DNA of 64,000 bases. Source: Gordonia jinghuaiqii. Its GTDB lineage: Bacteria > Actinomycetota > Actinomycetes > Mycobacteriales > Mycobacteriaceae. Below the pieces are notes generated by a model. The model made no database searches. It was not told where the DNA came from and saw only the letters and a list, made by a program, of their open reading frames with translations. Shown here in pieces: positions 54,842-64,000 of the stretch. The translations under genes and the position numbers were made by a program. Numbering within the stretch: the stretch's first letter is position 1; every line of letters begins with the position of its first letter. Where the stretch lies: positions 3,286,001 to 3,350,000 of the forward strand of contig NZ_CP059491.1 of the NCBI RefSeq assembly GCF_014041935.1, given 5' to 3'.

Positions 54842-55957
54842 TCACACATGCGACGGCACGAACGGCGGGATGACGACCTCGCACGGCAGCTCGCGACCCC
54901 GCACGTCGACGACCACCTCGTCGCCCTTGCGCACACCCGAAACGGTGTCGAGGAGCGCCAGCGCGATGCCCTGTTTCAGGGTCGGCGAGAAGGTGCCAGA
55001 CGTGCACATCCCGATCTCCTGGCCGCCCGCACCGTCGGCCGACCGGACCACGCAGCCGGCGCGGGGCACCCCGCGACCGGTCGCCTTGAGTCCGTAGAGG
55101 CGACGGGCCGGCCCCGACTCCTTCTCGGCGAGCAACGCGTCCCGGCCGAAGAACGACGGCTTGTCCCAGCCCACCGCCCAGCTCGACCGCGCCTGCACCG
55201 GCGTGATGTCCGGCCCGAGCTCGTGACCGTGCAGCGCATAACCCATCTCGGTGCGCAGGGTGTCGCGCGCGCCCAGGCCTGCGGGCAGCCCACCGGCGGC
55301 CGTGATCGCCTCGAGCAACACGTCGAAGACGGCGCCTGCCTCGGACCAGCGCGGCAGGATCTCGTACCCGCGTTCGCCGGTGTAGCCGGTGCGACAGACC
55401 CGCACGGGCGCCACGCCGTCGGCGGTGGTCAGCTCGGCGTCGGCGAAGGCCATGTACTCGATGTCGGCGGGCAGGCCGAGCGCGGCGAGGATCTCCGGTG
55501 ACTTGGGGCCCTGCACGGCCAGTACGCCGAGGTCCCGATGCTGATCGATGATCGAGATGCCCTCCGGCGCAACCGCGGCGAGCTGTGCGATGACAGCTGC
55601 GGTGTTGGCCGCGTTGGGCACCAGGAACACCTCGTCGTCGCCGACGAGGTAGGCGATCAGGTCGTCGACGACACCACCGGAATCGTTGCAGCACAAGGTG
55701 TACTGCGCCTTGCCCGGAGCGATCTTGCCGAGGTCGTTGGTGAGCGTGGAGTTGACGAACGCCGCCGCGCCCGGCCCGGAGACGAGCGCCTTGCCCAGGT
55801 GGCTGACGTCGAAGATGCCCACGGCCTCACGCACCGCCGCATGCTCGGCGACCGTGCCCGAGTACGACACCGGCATGTTCCAGCCGCCGAACTCGGCGAA
55901 ACTCGCACCCAGTGCGGCATGGCGGTCGGCGATCGGTCCGGCGAGGAGTTCAGTCAT
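54842..55957 (-). CDS. gcvT: Glycine cleavage system T protein
   Basis: Aminomethyltransferase passing the methylene of glycine to tetrahydrofolate, 371 residues. [41 protein letters not shown], the folate and catalytic Asp region YMAFADAE and [13 protein letters not shown] are recognisable. ATG at 55957 is chosen since TAGCGT (plus 55965-55970) lies seven bases upstream; a GTG at 55966 is alternative. No glycine riboswitch is present in the 116-base gap to pepB. gcvP and gcvH are not in the window. Confidence 0.93.
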   Translation of the reverse strand: MTELLAGPIADRHAALGASFAEFGGWNMPVSYSGTVAEHAAVREAVGIFDVSHLGKALVSGPGAAAFVNSTLTNDLGKIAPGKAQYTLCCNDSGGVVDDLIAYLVGDDEVFLVPNAANTAAVIAQLAAVAPEGISIIDQHRDLGVLAVQGPKSPEILAALGLPADIEYMAFADAELTTADGVAPVRVCRTGYTGERGYEILPRWSEAGAVFDVLLEAITAAGGLPAGLGARDTLRTEMGYALHGHELGPDITPVQARSSWAVGWDKPSFFGRDALLAEKESGPARRLYGLKATGRGVPRAGCVVRSADGAGGQEIGMCTSGTFSPTLKQGIALALLDTVSGVRKGDEVVVDVRGRELPCEVVIPPFVPSHV

Positions 55958-55964
55958 GCCGTTC

Positions 55965-55970
55965 ACGCTA
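55965..55970 (-). promoter_or_regulatory. Leaderless -10 box of gcvT
   Basis: Minus-strand TAGCGT, seven bases, then ATG at 55957. Confidence 0.5.
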
Positions 55971-56073
55971 TCGGGCCGTACGGCGGAGCTGCCCGAGACC
56001 GTGAGGTCCGCACTCGACCCGGCCTCTCGACACCACCGGTCGGCACCGGCCGGGCTGTGGCAGAGTTGACCGG

Positions 56074-57615
56074 GTGAGCAAGAACGACACCGTCGACCGC
56101 ACGCGCGGCCCCGAACTCGAACTGTCCACCACGATCGGCAAGGACGACACCGCCCTGGTCATCGGTCTGATCAGCGCATCGGGCTCCGGTGATGACACCG
56201 CCGATGCCGCCGAGCCGACCCTGGCGATCGGCGACGGAATCCTCGACGACGCCCAGGCGACCGCCATCACCGCCGCCCTCACGGCGTTGCAGGCCACCGG
56301 ATCGCACGGCGAGATCACCCGGATCCCGGCCCCCGAATCACTCTCGGTGGGCCTCGTCGTCGCCGTCGGCCTCGGCGACGCCGACAATCTCGACGACCAC
56401 GATCAGGTCCGTCAGGCCGCAGGCATCGCCGCCCGCGAACTCGACGGCCTCGAGTCGGTCGCGACCACGCTGTCGACCGTCGACCTGATCGCCGCGGCCG
56501 AGGGCCTGTTCCTCGGCGCCTACCGGTTCGACGAATTCCGTTCGGAGAAGTCGAAGCCGAATAAGACTCCGCCGCAACGCCTCACGCTGCTCGTCGAGTC
56601 GAAGTCCAAGGAAGCCAAGGCAGATCTGGAGCGTGCGGTCGCCGTCGCCGACTCCGTCGCCATCGCCCGCGACTTCGTGAACACCCCGCCGAGCCACCTC
56701 TACCCCGAGGAGTTCGCGGCCCGCGCCCGCACGCTCGGCAGCAAGGCCGGACTCAACGTCGAGATCCTCGACGACAAGGAACTCGACGCACAGGGGTACG
56801 GCGGGATCATCGGCGTCGGCAAGGGATCGTCGCGTCTGCCCCGGCTCGTCCGGCTGACCCACACGGCCAAGAAGTCCCCGAAGAAGGTCGCACTCGTCGG
56901 CAAGGGCATCACCTTCGACACCGGCGGCATCTCCATCAAGCCTGCCGCGAACATGGACCAGATGACCTCGGACATGGGCGGTGCGGCAGCCGTCATCGCC
57001 GCGACCATCCTGGCCGCCCGTCTCGACCTCGACGTGTCGGTCACCGCGACCGTGCCGATGGCCGAGAACATGCCGTCCTCGACGGCGCAACGCCCGGGCG
57101 ACGTGCTGACCCAGTACGGCGGACGCACCGTCGAGGTGCTCAACACCGACGCCGAAGGCCGCCTCGTCCTCGCCGACGCGATCGTGCGCGCCTGCGAAGA
57201 CGACCCCGACTACCTCATCGACACCGCCACGCTGACCGGTGCGCAGATGGTGGCGCTGGGCACCCGCACCCCCGGCGTGATGGGTACCGAGGAGTTCCGC
57301 GACCGGGTGGCCGCCCGCTCGGCCGACGTCGGCGAGAACGCCTGGGCCATGCCGTTGCCCGCCGAGTTGCGCGCCGACCTCAAGTCGCGGGTCGCCGATC
57401 TGGCCAACGTGACGCCGCACCGCTGGGGCGGCATGCTCGCCGCGGGCATCTTCCTCAAGGAGTTCGTGCCCGAGAACGTGCAGTGGGCCCACATCGACAT
57501 CGCCGGACCGGCCTTCAACACCGGCGGCCCGTGGGGCTACACCACCAAGGGCGGTACGGGCGTACCTGTCCGCACCATCGCCGCAGTGCTCGAGGACATC
57601 GCCGAGAACGGATGA
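56074..57615 (+). CDS. pepB: Leucyl aminopeptidase (M17)
   Basis: Cytosolic two-metal aminopeptidase, 513 residues, active as a hexamer. The C-terminal catalytic domain has [20 protein letters not shown] with the metal ligands Lys and Asp, and [17 protein letters not shown], the M17 signature with Asp, Glu and Arg; the N-terminal domain is variable. GTG at 56074. It is divergent from gcvT. Roles: peptide turnover; the mycobacterial orthologue is Rv2213. Confidence 0.94.
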   Translation: MSKNDTVDRTRGPELELSTTIGKDDTALVIGLISASGSGDDTADAAEPTLAIGDGILDDAQATAITAALTALQATGSHGEITRIPAPESLSVGLVVAVGLGDADNLDDHDQVRQAAGIAARELDGLESVATTLSTVDLIAAAEGLFLGAYRFDEFRSEKSKPNKTPPQRLTLLVESKSKEAKADLERAVAVADSVAIARDFVNTPPSHLYPEEFAARARTLGSKAGLNVEILDDKELDAQGYGGIIGVGKGSSRLPRLVRLTHTAKKSPKKVALVGKGITFDTGGISIKPAANMDQMTSDMGGAAAVIAATILAARLDLDVSVTATVPMAENMPSSTAQRPGDVLTQYGGRTVEVLNTDAEGRLVLADAIVRACEDDPDYLIDTATLTGAQMVALGTRTPGVMGTEEFRDRVAARSADVGENAWAMPLPAELRADLKSRVADLANVTPHRWGGMLAAGIFLKEFVPENVQWAHIDIAGPAFNTGGPWGYTTKGGTGVPVRTIAAVLEDIAENG

Positions 57616-57808
57616 GAACCGTTACCAACGAGTACGAGCCGAACCGAGTCGGCCCGTCGCCGTGCGGGTAGGGTGATCGGCGGGGATGAGTGGCTGACCC
57701 GCCATCCATTTACGCGGTCCCCACCGCGTCCCACCAGCGTGCCCACCGGCGCACACACCACCGGGCATCACCAACAGACCACCACGTCGAGTTCAGGAGT
57801 TCACAACG
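57616..57808 (+). promoter_or_regulatory. pepB-sucB intergenic region
   Basis: A -10-like TAGGGT at about 57667-57672 and the sucB ribosome site AGGAG near 57797 are the only recognised elements; no hairpin terminator was seen. Confidence 0.4.
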
Positions 57809-59629
57809 ATGGCCTTCTCCGTCCAGATGCCCGCCCTTGGTGAAAGTGTCACCGAGGGGACAGTCACCCGGTGGCTGAAGGAGGAGGGCGACACCGTCGA
57901 GGCCGACGAGCCCTTGCTCGAGGTGTCGACCGACAAGGTGGACACCGAGATCCCCGCCCCCACCTCGGGCGTGCTGACCAAGATCCTCGCGCAGGAGGAC
58001 GACGTCGTCGAGGTCGGTGGCGATCTGGCCCTGATCGGCGACGCCGACGAGGCGGGGTCCGACGACTCCGGTTCCGATGATTCCGCTTCCGACTCCGCCG
58101 GCGGCGACGAGCCGACCGAGGCCGCTCCCGAGCCCGAGCCCGAGCAGGCCGCCGAGGAGCCCTCGACCGAAGAGGACGCACCGGCCGAGAAACCCACCGC
58201 CGACACCGGTTCCGGCTCCGCGGAGGGCACCGACGTGCTCATGCCCGAGCTCGGCGAATCGGTCACCGAGGGCACCGTGACCAACTGGCTCAAGGCCGTC
58301 GGCGACGAGGTCGCCGCGGACGAGCCGCTCCTGGAGGTCTCGACCGACAAGGTCGACACCGAGATCCCCTCGCCGGTCGCGGGAACGCTGCTGGAGATCT
58401 TCGCGCAGGAAGACGATGTCATCGAGGTCGGCGGCAAGCTCGCCGTCATCGGCGACGCCTCGGCCGCCCCCGCCAAGAAGGACCCGGAGCCCGAACCGGA
58501 GGCGAAGTCCGAGCCCGAGCCCGAACCAGAACCCGAGCCGGAAACCAAGGCCGAGCCGGAACCCGAGCCCGAGCCGGAAACCAAGGCCGAGCCGAAGCCA
58601 GAACCCAAGGCCGAGTCCAAGCCGGCTCCCGAGGCGAAGTCCGCGGAGAAGTCCGACCCGCCCACCGTCGAGTCGACTCCGTACGTGACCCCGCTGGTGC
58701 GCAAGCTCGCCGCGGAGAACAACATCGACCTCAACTCGATCAAGGGCACCGGCGTCGGTGGCCGTATCCGCAAGCAGGATGTGCTCGCCGCGGCCGAAGA
58801 AGCCAAGGCGCCCGCACCCGAGTCCACGCCTGCGGCTGCTGCACCTGCTGCCTCGGCCCCGGCCCAGTCGTCCTCGTCGCCGGAGATCCGGCCCGAGCTC
58901 GCCGAGCTGCGCGGTACGACGCAGAAGATCAACCGCATCCGTCAGATCACCGCCAAGAAGACCCGCGAGTCGCTCCAGCAGAGCGCCCAGCTCACGCAGG
59001 TCTTCGAGGTCGACATGACCAAGATCGTCGGACTGCGCAAGGCGGCCAAGGAGGGCTTCAAGGCCTCCGAGGGTGTCAACCTCACGTTCCTGCCGTTCAT
59101 CGCGAAGGCCGTCGTGGAGGCGCTGAAGGCGCACCCGAACGTCAACGCCTCGATCGACGAGGACAAGAAGGAGATCACCTACTACGACAAGGTCCATCTC
59201 GGCATCGCCGTCGACACGCCCCAGGGTCTGCTGTCGCCGGTCATCCACAACGCCGATGACCTGTCGGTCGCCGGGCTGGCCCGAGCGATCGCCGACATCG
59301 CCTCGCGTGCGCGTTCCAACGGCCTCAAGCCCGACGAGCTCGCCGGCGGCACCTTCACCATCACCAACATCGGCAGCCAGGGCGCCCTCTTCGACACCCC
59401 GATCCTGGTCCCGCCGCAGGCGGCCATGCTGGGTACCGGTGCGATCGTCAAGCGTCCGGTCGTCATCACCGGTGACGACGGTTCGGAGTCGATCGCGGTG
59501 CGCTCGATGTCGTACCTGCCGCTGACCTACGATCACCGCCTCATCGACGGTGCCGACGCGGGCCGCTTCCTCACCACGGTGAAGAAGCGCCTCGAAGGTG
59601 CCTCTTTCGCCGCCGATCTCGGCCTCTAG
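57809..59629 (+). CDS. sucB: Dihydrolipoamide acyltransferase E2 (SucB/DlaT type)
   Basis: E2 core of a 2-oxo acid dehydrogenase complex, 606 residues. Two lipoyl domains with STDKVDTEI (modified lysines K43 and K181), long Glu/Pro and Ala/Pro linkers, a peripheral-subunit-binding domain ([20 protein letters not shown]) and a C-terminal catalytic domain ending in [13 protein letters not shown] (H576, D580). Annotation pipelines usually call this SucB, but in mycobacteria and corynebacteria the protein is the pyruvate dehydrogenase E2. Ribosome site AGGAG. It leads the run to lipB and lipA, whose products lipoylate it. Confidence 0.94.
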   Translation: MAFSVQMPALGESVTEGTVTRWLKEEGDTVEADEPLLEVSTDKVDTEIPAPTSGVLTKILAQEDDVVEVGGDLALIGDADEAGSDDSGSDDSASDSAGGDEPTEAAPEPEPEQAAEEPSTEEDAPAEKPTADTGSGSAEGTDVLMPELGESVTEGTVTNWLKAVGDEVAADEPLLEVSTDKVDTEIPSPVAGTLLEIFAQEDDVIEVGGKLAVIGDASAAPAKKDPEPEPEAKSEPEPEPEPEPETKAEPEPEPEPETKAEPKPEPKAESKPAPEAKSAEKSDPPTVESTPYVTPLVRKLAAENNIDLNSIKGTGVGGRIRKQDVLAAAEEAKAPAPESTPAAAAPAASAPAQSSSSPEIRPELAELRGTTQKINRIRQITAKKTRESLQQSAQLTQVFEVDMTKIVGLRKAAKEGFKASEGVNLTFLPFIAKAVVEALKAHPNVNASIDEDKKEITYYDKVHLGIAVDTPQGLLSPVIHNADDLSVAGLARAIADIASRARSNGLKPDELAGGTFTITNIGSQGALFDTPILVPPQAAMLGTGAIVKRPVVITGDDGSESIAVRSMSYLPLTYDHRLIDGADAGRFLTTVKKRLEGASFAADLGL

Positions 59630-59662
59630 GGCGAGAGAGTCCGGCAACAACAGGGACACGCG

Positions 59663-60559
59663 ATGCGCACAGCCGTCGCAGGTTCACAGGGCCTCATCGG
59701 GAACGCCCTGGTCAACTCGCTGCGCGCGGCGGGCCACACGGTCACACGTCTGGTCCGCCGCGAGGCACGTGCTGATGACGAGTTCAGCTGGGACCCGGAG
59801 ACCATCGGCGTGCCCCCGGAGAGCCTCGACGGGGTCGACGCCGTGGTCTCCCTGGGCGGGGTCGGCGTCGGCAACGGCCGCTGGACCGGACGGTTCAAGC
59901 AGGAGTTGCGCGACTCCCGGATCACGCCGACCGAGGTTCTCGCCGAAGCCGTCCGCGATCTCGGTATCCCGACGTTCCTCAGCGCCAGCGCGACCGGTTA
60001 CTACGGCGACACCGGAACCCGCGTCGCCGTCGAAACCGACGGCCCCGGTGAGGGTTTCCTCGCGGGGCTGGTCGTCGACTGGGAGGCCGCAGCCGCCGCC
60101 AACGTCGGGAGCGACACCCGTCTGGTCCTGCTGCGGACCGCCCCGGTCCTCAGCGCACGCGGTGGTCTGCTCGGCAAGCTGCGACCGCTGTTCAAGCTCG
60201 GGCTGGGCGGCCCGATCGGCGGCGGCGAACAGTACTTCTCCTGGATCAGTCTCATCGACGAGGTGCGGGCCATCGAGTTCCTCCTCGACGCCGACGTGTC
60301 CGGCCCGGTCAACCTCAGCGCACCCGGATCCGTTCCGTTCGGCGAGTTCACCTCCGCGCTCGCCAGGGCCGTACACCGTCCGGCACCGTTCGCGGTGCCC
60401 GGATTTCTCGCGCGCGGCGTCGGCGGCGAGATGGCCGAGGAAATGATTCTGTTCAGTCAGCGCGTTGCACCCCACGTGCTCACCGATTCCGGATTCACCT
60501 TCACCCACGCGGGGATCGACGAGGCCCTGGCCTACGCGACCCGATCCCCCGCATCATGA
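59663..60559 (+). CDS. TIGR01777-type NAD(P)-binding epimerase
   Basis: Short-chain-dehydrogenase-like protein of 298 residues: [17 protein letters not shown] is the dinucleotide loop (G-x2-G-x2-G), [12 protein letters not shown] contains the SDR Tyr region, and [18 protein letters not shown] plus the C-terminal DUF1731 segment ([19 protein letters not shown]) define the SulA/YfcH family. The reaction is unknown. It is placed between the E2 gene and lipB and overlaps lipB by four bases (ATGA), as in mycobacteria, so a role near lipoylation is possible but unproven. Confidence 0.88.
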   Translation: MRTAVAGSQGLIGNALVNSLRAAGHTVTRLVRREARADDEFSWDPETIGVPPESLDGVDAVVSLGGVGVGNGRWTGRFKQELRDSRITPTEVLAEAVRDLGIPTFLSASATGYYGDTGTRVAVETDGPGEGFLAGLVVDWEAAAAANVGSDTRLVLLRTAPVLSARGGLLGKLRPLFKLGLGGPIGGGEQYFSWISLIDEVRAIEFLLDADVSGPVNLSAPGSVPFGEFTSALARAVHRPAPFAVPGFLARGVGGEMAEEMILFSQRVAPHVLTDSGFTFTHAGIDEALAYATRSPAS

Positions 60560-61263
60560 CCGGCCGCTCCGTCCGCGCCGACACCGCGCCCGTCGAGGTC
60601 CGTTCCCTCGGCGTGGTCGACTACCGCACGGCCTACGACATGCAGCACGGTCTGGCCACCGATCGGGCCGACGGCACCCTGGACCATGACGTGCTCCTGC
60701 TGCTGGAACATCCGTCGACCTACACCGCGGGCAAGCGCACCGAGGACGCCGACCGGCCGACGAACGGCGCCCCGGTGATCGATGTCGACCGCGGCGGCCG
60801 CATCACGTGGCACGGGCCGGGACAGCTCGTCGGTTACCCGATCGTGAAACTCGCCGAGCCGCTCGACGTCGTCGAGTACGTGCGTCGCCTGGAGTCGGCG
60901 CTCATCTCGGTCTGCGCCGGCCTGGGTGTCTCGACCGGCCGCGTCGACGGGCGGTCGGGTGTGTGGATCGTCGACGACGCCGGCGAACGCAAACTCGGAC
61001 AGATCGGCATCCGCGTAGCGCGCGGGGTCGCACTGCACGGTTTCGCGCTCAACGTCGATCCCGACATGTCCGCATTCGAGGCCATCGTGCCGTGCGGTAT
61101 CGCCGACGCCGGGGTCACGTCGCTGTCTCGTGAACTGGCACAGCCGTTGTCGGTGTCCTCGCTGCTCGACGCCACCGCGACGGCCGTGCTGACCGCGTTC
61201 GACGGCGTCGCCGCGACGCCCACCCCTGACCACACTTCTGCGAGCGTAGGATCGATCCAGTGA
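60556..61263 (+). CDS. lipB: Octanoyl-ACP:protein N-octanoyltransferase
   Basis: Transfers octanoate from acyl carrier protein to lipoyl domains. 235 residues; [16 protein letters not shown] is the hallmark, and the catalytic pair is Cys180 in IVPCGI and Lys146 in RKLGQIGIR. Start ATG overlaps the epimerase stop. The stop overlaps the lipA GTG (GTGA). The longer C-terminus after residue 210 is Ala/Thr-rich and variable. Confidence 0.95.
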   Translation: MTGRSVRADTAPVEVRSLGVVDYRTAYDMQHGLATDRADGTLDHDVLLLLEHPSTYTAGKRTEDADRPTNGAPVIDVDRGGRITWHGPGQLVGYPIVKLAEPLDVVEYVRRLESALISVCAGLGVSTGRVDGRSGVWIVDDAGERKLGQIGIRVARGVALHGFALNVDPDMSAFEAIVPCGIADAGVTSLSRELAQPLSVSSLLDATATAVLTAFDGVAATPTPDHTSASVGSIQ

Positions 61264-62423
61264 CCGCGTCCCCCCTCACCCCCGGACCCGGTGCCCCCGA
61301 TGCCACACCCACGGCGTCGGCTCCCGCACCCCAGACCACCCCAGCCCAGACCACCCCAGCCAAGATCACCTCAGCCCAGAGCGCACCGGCACCGAGCACC
61401 ACGTCTTCGGGTGCCGCCCCGGCGCCCGAAGGCCGCAAACTCCTTCGGCTCGAGGTGCGCAACGCCCAGACCCCCATCGAGCGCAAGCCGGAGTGGATCC
61501 GGACGCGCGCGACCATGGGCCCGGAGTTCACCGAGCTCAAGGGTCTGGTCAAGCGTGAGGGCCTGCACACGGTGTGTGAGGAGGCCGGGTGCCCCAACAT
61601 CTACGAATGCTGGGAAGACCGCGAGGCGACGTTCCTCATCGGTGGCGAGCAGTGCACCCGACGCTGCGACTTCTGCCAGATCGACACCGGCAAGCCGGCC
61701 CCGCTCGACCGCGACGAGCCGCGTCGTGTCGCCGAGAGCGTCCAGGCCATGGGCCTGCGCTACTCCACCATCACCGGCGTGGCCCGCGACGACCTGCCCG
61801 ACGAGGGTGCCTGGCTCTACGCCGAGACCGTCCGGGCGATCCACCGTCTCAATCCGGGCACCGGCGTGGAGAACCTGATCCCCGACTTCCACGCCAAGCC
61901 CGACCTGCTGGCCGAGGTGTTCGACGCCCGGCCCGAGGTGCTCGCGCACAATCTCGAGACGGTGCCGCGCATCTTCAAGCGCATCCGGCCGGCGTTCCGC
62001 TACGAGCGCTCCCTCGAAGTACTCACCGCCGCACGCGATTTCGGCCTCGTCACCAAGTCCAACCTGATCCTGGGTATGGGTGAGACCCCGCAGGAGGTGC
62101 AGTCGGCGATCGTCGACCTGCACGAGGCCGGGTGCGACATCCTCACCATCACGCAGTACCTGCGCCCCTCCCCGCGGCACCATCCGGTGGAGCGGTGGGT
62201 CAAGCCCGAGGAGTTCGTCGACCATTCCGAGTTCGCCGAAGAGGTCGGTTTTGCCGGCGTCATGGCGGGCCCGCTGGTGCGGTCGTCCTATCGGGCCGGG
62301 CGCCTGTACGCGCAGGCCATGGCACACCACGGTCGCGAGATCTCCCCGGCACTGGCGCACCTGGCGACCGCGGGTTCGGCCAGCCAGGAGGCCTCGAGCC
62401 TGATGGAACGTCTCGCCCGCTGA
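61260..62423 (+). CDS. lipA: Lipoyl synthase with extended N-terminus
   Basis: Radical-SAM enzyme inserting two sulphurs into the octanoyl chain. 387 residues. Auxiliary cluster cysteines C106, C111 and C117 ([12 protein letters not shown]), radical-SAM cysteines C132, C136 and C139 (CTRRCDFC), [12 protein letters not shown] and [14 protein letters not shown] are complete. Residues 1-58 are an Ala/Thr/Pro-rich extension absent from typical LipA (about 310-330 residues); it is coded partly by a 15-base tandem repeat. An alternative later start would have to lie near residue 60 (no Met there), so the extension may be translated. GTG overlaps the lipB stop. Confidence 0.93.
   Translation: MTASPLTPGPGAPDATPTASAPAPQTTPAQTTPAKITSAQSAPAPSTTSSGAAPAPEGRKLLRLEVRNAQTPIERKPEWIRTRATMGPEFTELKGLVKREGLHTVCEEAGCPNIYECWEDREATFLIGGEQCTRRCDFCQIDTGKPAPLDRDEPRRVAESVQAMGLRYSTITGVARDDLPDEGAWLYAETVRAIHRLNPGTGVENLIPDFHAKPDLLAEVFDARPEVLAHNLETVPRIFKRIRPAFRYERSLEVLTAARDFGLVTKSNLILGMGETPQEVQSAIVDLHEAGCDILTITQYLRPSPRHHPVERWVKPEEFVDHSEFAEEVGFAGVMAGPLVRSSYRAGRLYAQAMAHHGREISPALAHLATAGSASQEASSLMERLAR
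61331..61375 (+). repeat. 15-bp tandem repeat in the lipA N-terminal extension
   Basis: CCCAGACCACCCCAG occurs at 61331-61345 and 61346-61360, with a diverged third copy at 61361-61375, encoding TTPAQ-like units. Confidence 0.85.
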
Positions 62424-62476
62424 CCTCGCGCCCGCACCCACGGCGACCTTTCGGACGGTCCCCATCCAGCCGGACG

Positions 62477-62482
62477 TAAACT
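62477..62482 (+). promoter_or_regulatory. Leaderless -10 box of the DUF4191 gene
   Basis: TAAACT, six bases, then ATG at 62489; the lipA stop is only 66 bases upstream. Confidence 0.55.
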
Positions 62483-62488
62483 GGCCAC

Positions 62489-63232
62489 ATGGCAAAGGCG
62501 CAGTCCGTGAGCAAGGAAGCAAAGGCCGCGAAGAAGCAGGCCCGTAAGGCGGCATCAAAGGAACGGCGCCAGCAGTTGTGGCAGGCCTTCCAGATGCAGC
62601 GCAAGGAAGACAAGCGGCTCATCCCGTACATGGCGGGCGTGATCGTCCTGTCGATCGCCGTCTTCACCGCGCTCGGCTTCCTGCTGGGCTCGCCGTGGCT
62701 GGTGATCCCCCTCGGCGTCGTGGTCGGCATCCTCGGCGCGTTCATCCTGTTCGGCCGTCGCGTGCAGAAGAACGTGTACACCAAGGCCGAGGGACAGCCC
62801 GGCGCCGCCGGCTGGGCCCTGGGCAACATGCGTGGCCAGTGGCGGGTCAAGCAGGCCGTGGCCGGCACCTCGCACCTCGACGCCGTGCACCGCGTGATCG
62901 GCAAGCCGGGTGTGATCCTGGTCGCCGAGGGTTCCCCGACGCGGATCAAATCGCTGCTCACCCAGGAGAAGAAGAAGGTCGCCCGTGTCGTCGGCGACAC
63001 CCCGATCTACGAGATCATGGTCGGCAACGACGACGGCCAGGTCCCGCTCTCGAAGCTGGAACGCCACCTCAACAAGCTGCCCAGCAACATCGACCGCAAG
63101 CGCATGGAGACCCTCGAGGGCCGGCTCGCCGCTCTCGGGAGCAAGGCCCCCGGGCCCGGAATGCCCAAGGGCCCGCTGCCCGGCAACGCGAAGATGCGCA
63201 GCATGCAGCGCACCGCGCGTCGTCGAGGCTGA
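62489..63232 (+). CDS. DUF4191 membrane protein
   Basis: 247-residue actinobacterial membrane protein of unknown function (Rv2219 position). A Lys/Ala-rich N-terminus (KEAKAAKKQARKAASKERRQ) leads into two membrane helices (about residues 48-66 and 70-90), followed by the conserved soluble part NVYTKAEGQPGAAGWAL, GVILVAEGSPTRIKSLLTQEKKK and RHLNKLPSNIDRKRMETLEG. Leaderless ATG. It is always found close to lipA in related genomes. Terminates at a strong nested hairpin. Confidence 0.88.
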   Translation: MAKAQSVSKEAKAAKKQARKAASKERRQQLWQAFQMQRKEDKRLIPYMAGVIVLSIAVFTALGFLLGSPWLVIPLGVVVGILGAFILFGRRVQKNVYTKAEGQPGAAGWALGNMRGQWRVKQAVAGTSHLDAVHRVIGKPGVILVAEGSPTRIKSLLTQEKKKVARVVGDTPIYEIMVGNDDGQVPLSKLERHLNKLPSNIDRKRMETLEGRLAALGSKAPGPGMPKGPLPGNAKMRSMQRTARRRG

Positions 63233-63237
63233 GACGC

Positions 63238-63315
63238 CCGCACACCCTCCACGAACGGACGAACGCACCCCGAGTTATCTCGGGGTGCGTTTGTCCAACT
63301 CTGGAGGGTGTGCGG
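63238..63315. terminator. Nested bidirectional terminator
   Basis: Outer 14-base arms CCGCACACCCTCCA / TGGAGGGTGTGCGG (63238-63251, 63302-63315) enclose an inner perfect 12-base stem ACGCACCCCGAG / CTCGGGGTGCGT with TTAT loop (63263-63274, 63279-63290) followed by TTTGT. It lies between the convergent DUF4191 and RDD genes. Confidence 0.85.
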
Positions 63316-63322
63316 CCCGGGG

Positions 63323-63826
63323 TCAGCGGGTGCGGACGAGCGCCGTTCCGGTCGCACGATCGTGCAGTGCGCGGCCGTTGTAGTCGTTGATCAGCGCAGG
63401 CACGAGGAACACGATCAGGATCTGTCGGGCGAGGGCGCGGACGATGCCGACCGCGGCCGGGCTCTGCTTGCCTGTCGCCTCCGCGGTGTTGCGCTCGGCG
63501 CCGAAATCCACTCGTGCGACACGCATTCCCATGGCGTACTGGCCCGGCGTGAACCCGAAGAAGGTGACCGCGAACACACCCATGACGAACCACACGCCGA
63601 GCTGGGTGGTGGCGAGGTTGGGCGAATCGAAACCGACGAACAGCAATGCCAGTCCGGCGGCGATCAACCAGTCGACGAGCAGGCCCGCCACGCGGGGCCA
63701 GCCGGTGGCCAGAGACCCTGGGCCGCCGGCCGGCAAGCCGAGGTCCTGACCACGATATTCGTTGTCGACGTCGGTCCCGGGACCGATCTGCGGGCCTGAC
63801 AGCCAGGAACCGGTGGCTCGTCCCAT
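63323..63826 (-). CDS. RDD-family membrane protein
   Basis: A 167-residue integral membrane protein (Rv2219A position). PRVAGLLVDWLIAAGLALLF starts the RDD domain with its R and D residues, and further helices are WFVMGVFAVTFFGF and VGIVRALARQILIVFLVPAL. The gene is read from ATG 63826, preceded by GAGGAG at a good distance; the open frame upstream to 63982 lacks conservation. Function unknown; the divergent side, where glnA1 is found in mycobacteria, is just outside the window. Confidence 0.85.
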   Translation of the reverse strand: MGRATGSWLSGPQIGPGTDVDNEYRGQDLGLPAGGPGSLATGWPRVAGLLVDWLIAAGLALLFVGFDSPNLATTQLGVWFVMGVFAVTFFGFTPGQYAMGMRVARVDFGAERNTAEATGKQSPAAVGIVRALARQILIVFLVPALINDYNGRALHDRATGTALVRTR

Positions 63827-64000
63827 TGTGATGACTCCTCTCGCGCGACCGCGGAAACACCCCGGGTCCGCGTCGTTAAATGCGGTGTTCACCATGGTAG
63901 TCGCGGCGGCAGAGCCGACCTTCCTCGCCCGCGAACGCACCCCGCTACTGTTGGGGTGCGCCGAGTGCGATCTGTGATCCACAGCGGTGTAGCTGACAAC
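63827..64000. other. Region upstream of the RDD gene, window end
   Basis: No gene. It contains an eight-base-arm hairpin CGCACCCC / GGGGTGCG (63936-63943, 63953-63960), sequence-related to the inner terminator stem at 63263-63290. By synteny a plus-strand glnA would start beyond the edge. Confidence 0.5.

Noticed and set aside
55958..56073. Possible glycine riboswitch before gcvT
   Set aside because: The gap to the divergent pepB start is only 116 bases, gcvT appears leaderless and no conserved riboswitch islands were found.
58480..58640. Repetitive CCCGAGCC-type DNA resembling a CRISPR or minisatellite
   Set aside because: It encodes the Glu/Pro linker between lipoyl and binding domains; no spacers or constant repeat length.
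57710..59659. A 649-codon minus-strand frame opposite sucB with striking LGLGF-type repeats
   Set aside because: The repeats are the antisense of the Glu/Pro linker of the E2 protein; no start signal or homology.

Overview
The window is about two thirds G+C and reads as chromosomal core DNA of a mycolic-acid-containing actinobacterium (Mycobacteriales). The gene order, recalled from memory and not searched, follows the Mycobacterium tuberculosis block from murE/pbpB (about Rv2158c) to the RDD gene before glnA1 (Rv2219A). Extra genes, fusions and the lack of several mycobacterial genes point to a relative outside Mycobacterium; Gordonia is my best guess. No tRNA, rRNA, insertion sequence, prophage or CRISPR array was seen.

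Layout. 1-7.1 kb: division and cell-wall cluster on the minus strand (murE cut by the window edge, ftsI, an FtsL-like protein, rsmH, mraZ with its MraZ boxes, a DUF3040 protein). 7.2-11.3 kb: an SOS-controlled HEPN protein, a GNAT, a phytoene-dehydrogenase-like oxidoreductase and lppM. 11.3-21.3 kb: metF and idsA (divergent), mptA, an Rv2175c-like DNA-binding protein, pknL, aroG, RNase AS, an MptC-like mannosyltransferase fused to a Nudix domain, and plsC. 21.4-34.9 kb: glucokinase, an unknown gene, an ArsA-like protein, two SRPBCC proteins, fadD15, pimB, a metallopeptidase-like lipoprotein, two NlpC/P60 hydrolases (one behind a c-di-AMP riboswitch), a small Cys-rich protein, and an SOS-controlled exonuclease/GIY-YIG protein. 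34.9-46.7 kb: trpD, the bc1-aa3 respiratory cluster (ctaE-qcrCAB and ctaC-ctaF) interrupted by a PAP2/lipid-kinase fusion, and asnB. 46.8-64 kb: a guanidine exporter behind a guanidine-III riboswitch, adoK, an IscA-like protein, glycerate kinase, a DUF3043 protein, a CobU-CobT fusion, cobS, ilvE, gcvT, leucyl aminopeptidase, then sucB-epimerase-lipB-lipA, a DUF4191 protein and an RDD protein.

How the genes work together. The clusters supply septal peptidoglycan synthesis and its hydrolysis or amidation (ftsI, NlpC/P60, asnB), mannosylated envelope lipids (pimB, mptA, mptC, plsC), the cytochrome bc1-aa3 oxidase, and lipoylation coupled to its E2 substrate. Many genes lack a Shine-Dalgarno and instead have a TANNNT -10 box 6-8 nt before the start codon, the pattern of leaderless actinobacterial transcripts. 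Tight couplings (TGATG, ATGA, GTGA) join many same-strand neighbours.

The most noteworthy items are: the c-di-AMP riboswitch ahead of a cell-wall hydrolase; the guanidine-III riboswitch ahead of gdx; two LexA-type boxes; a structured RNA between mraZ and rsmH; the mannosyltransferase-Nudix and CobU-CobT fusions; a repeat-like insert inside idsA; and a 25-nt tandem array of mini-hairpins inside the ctaE-qcrCAB operon.
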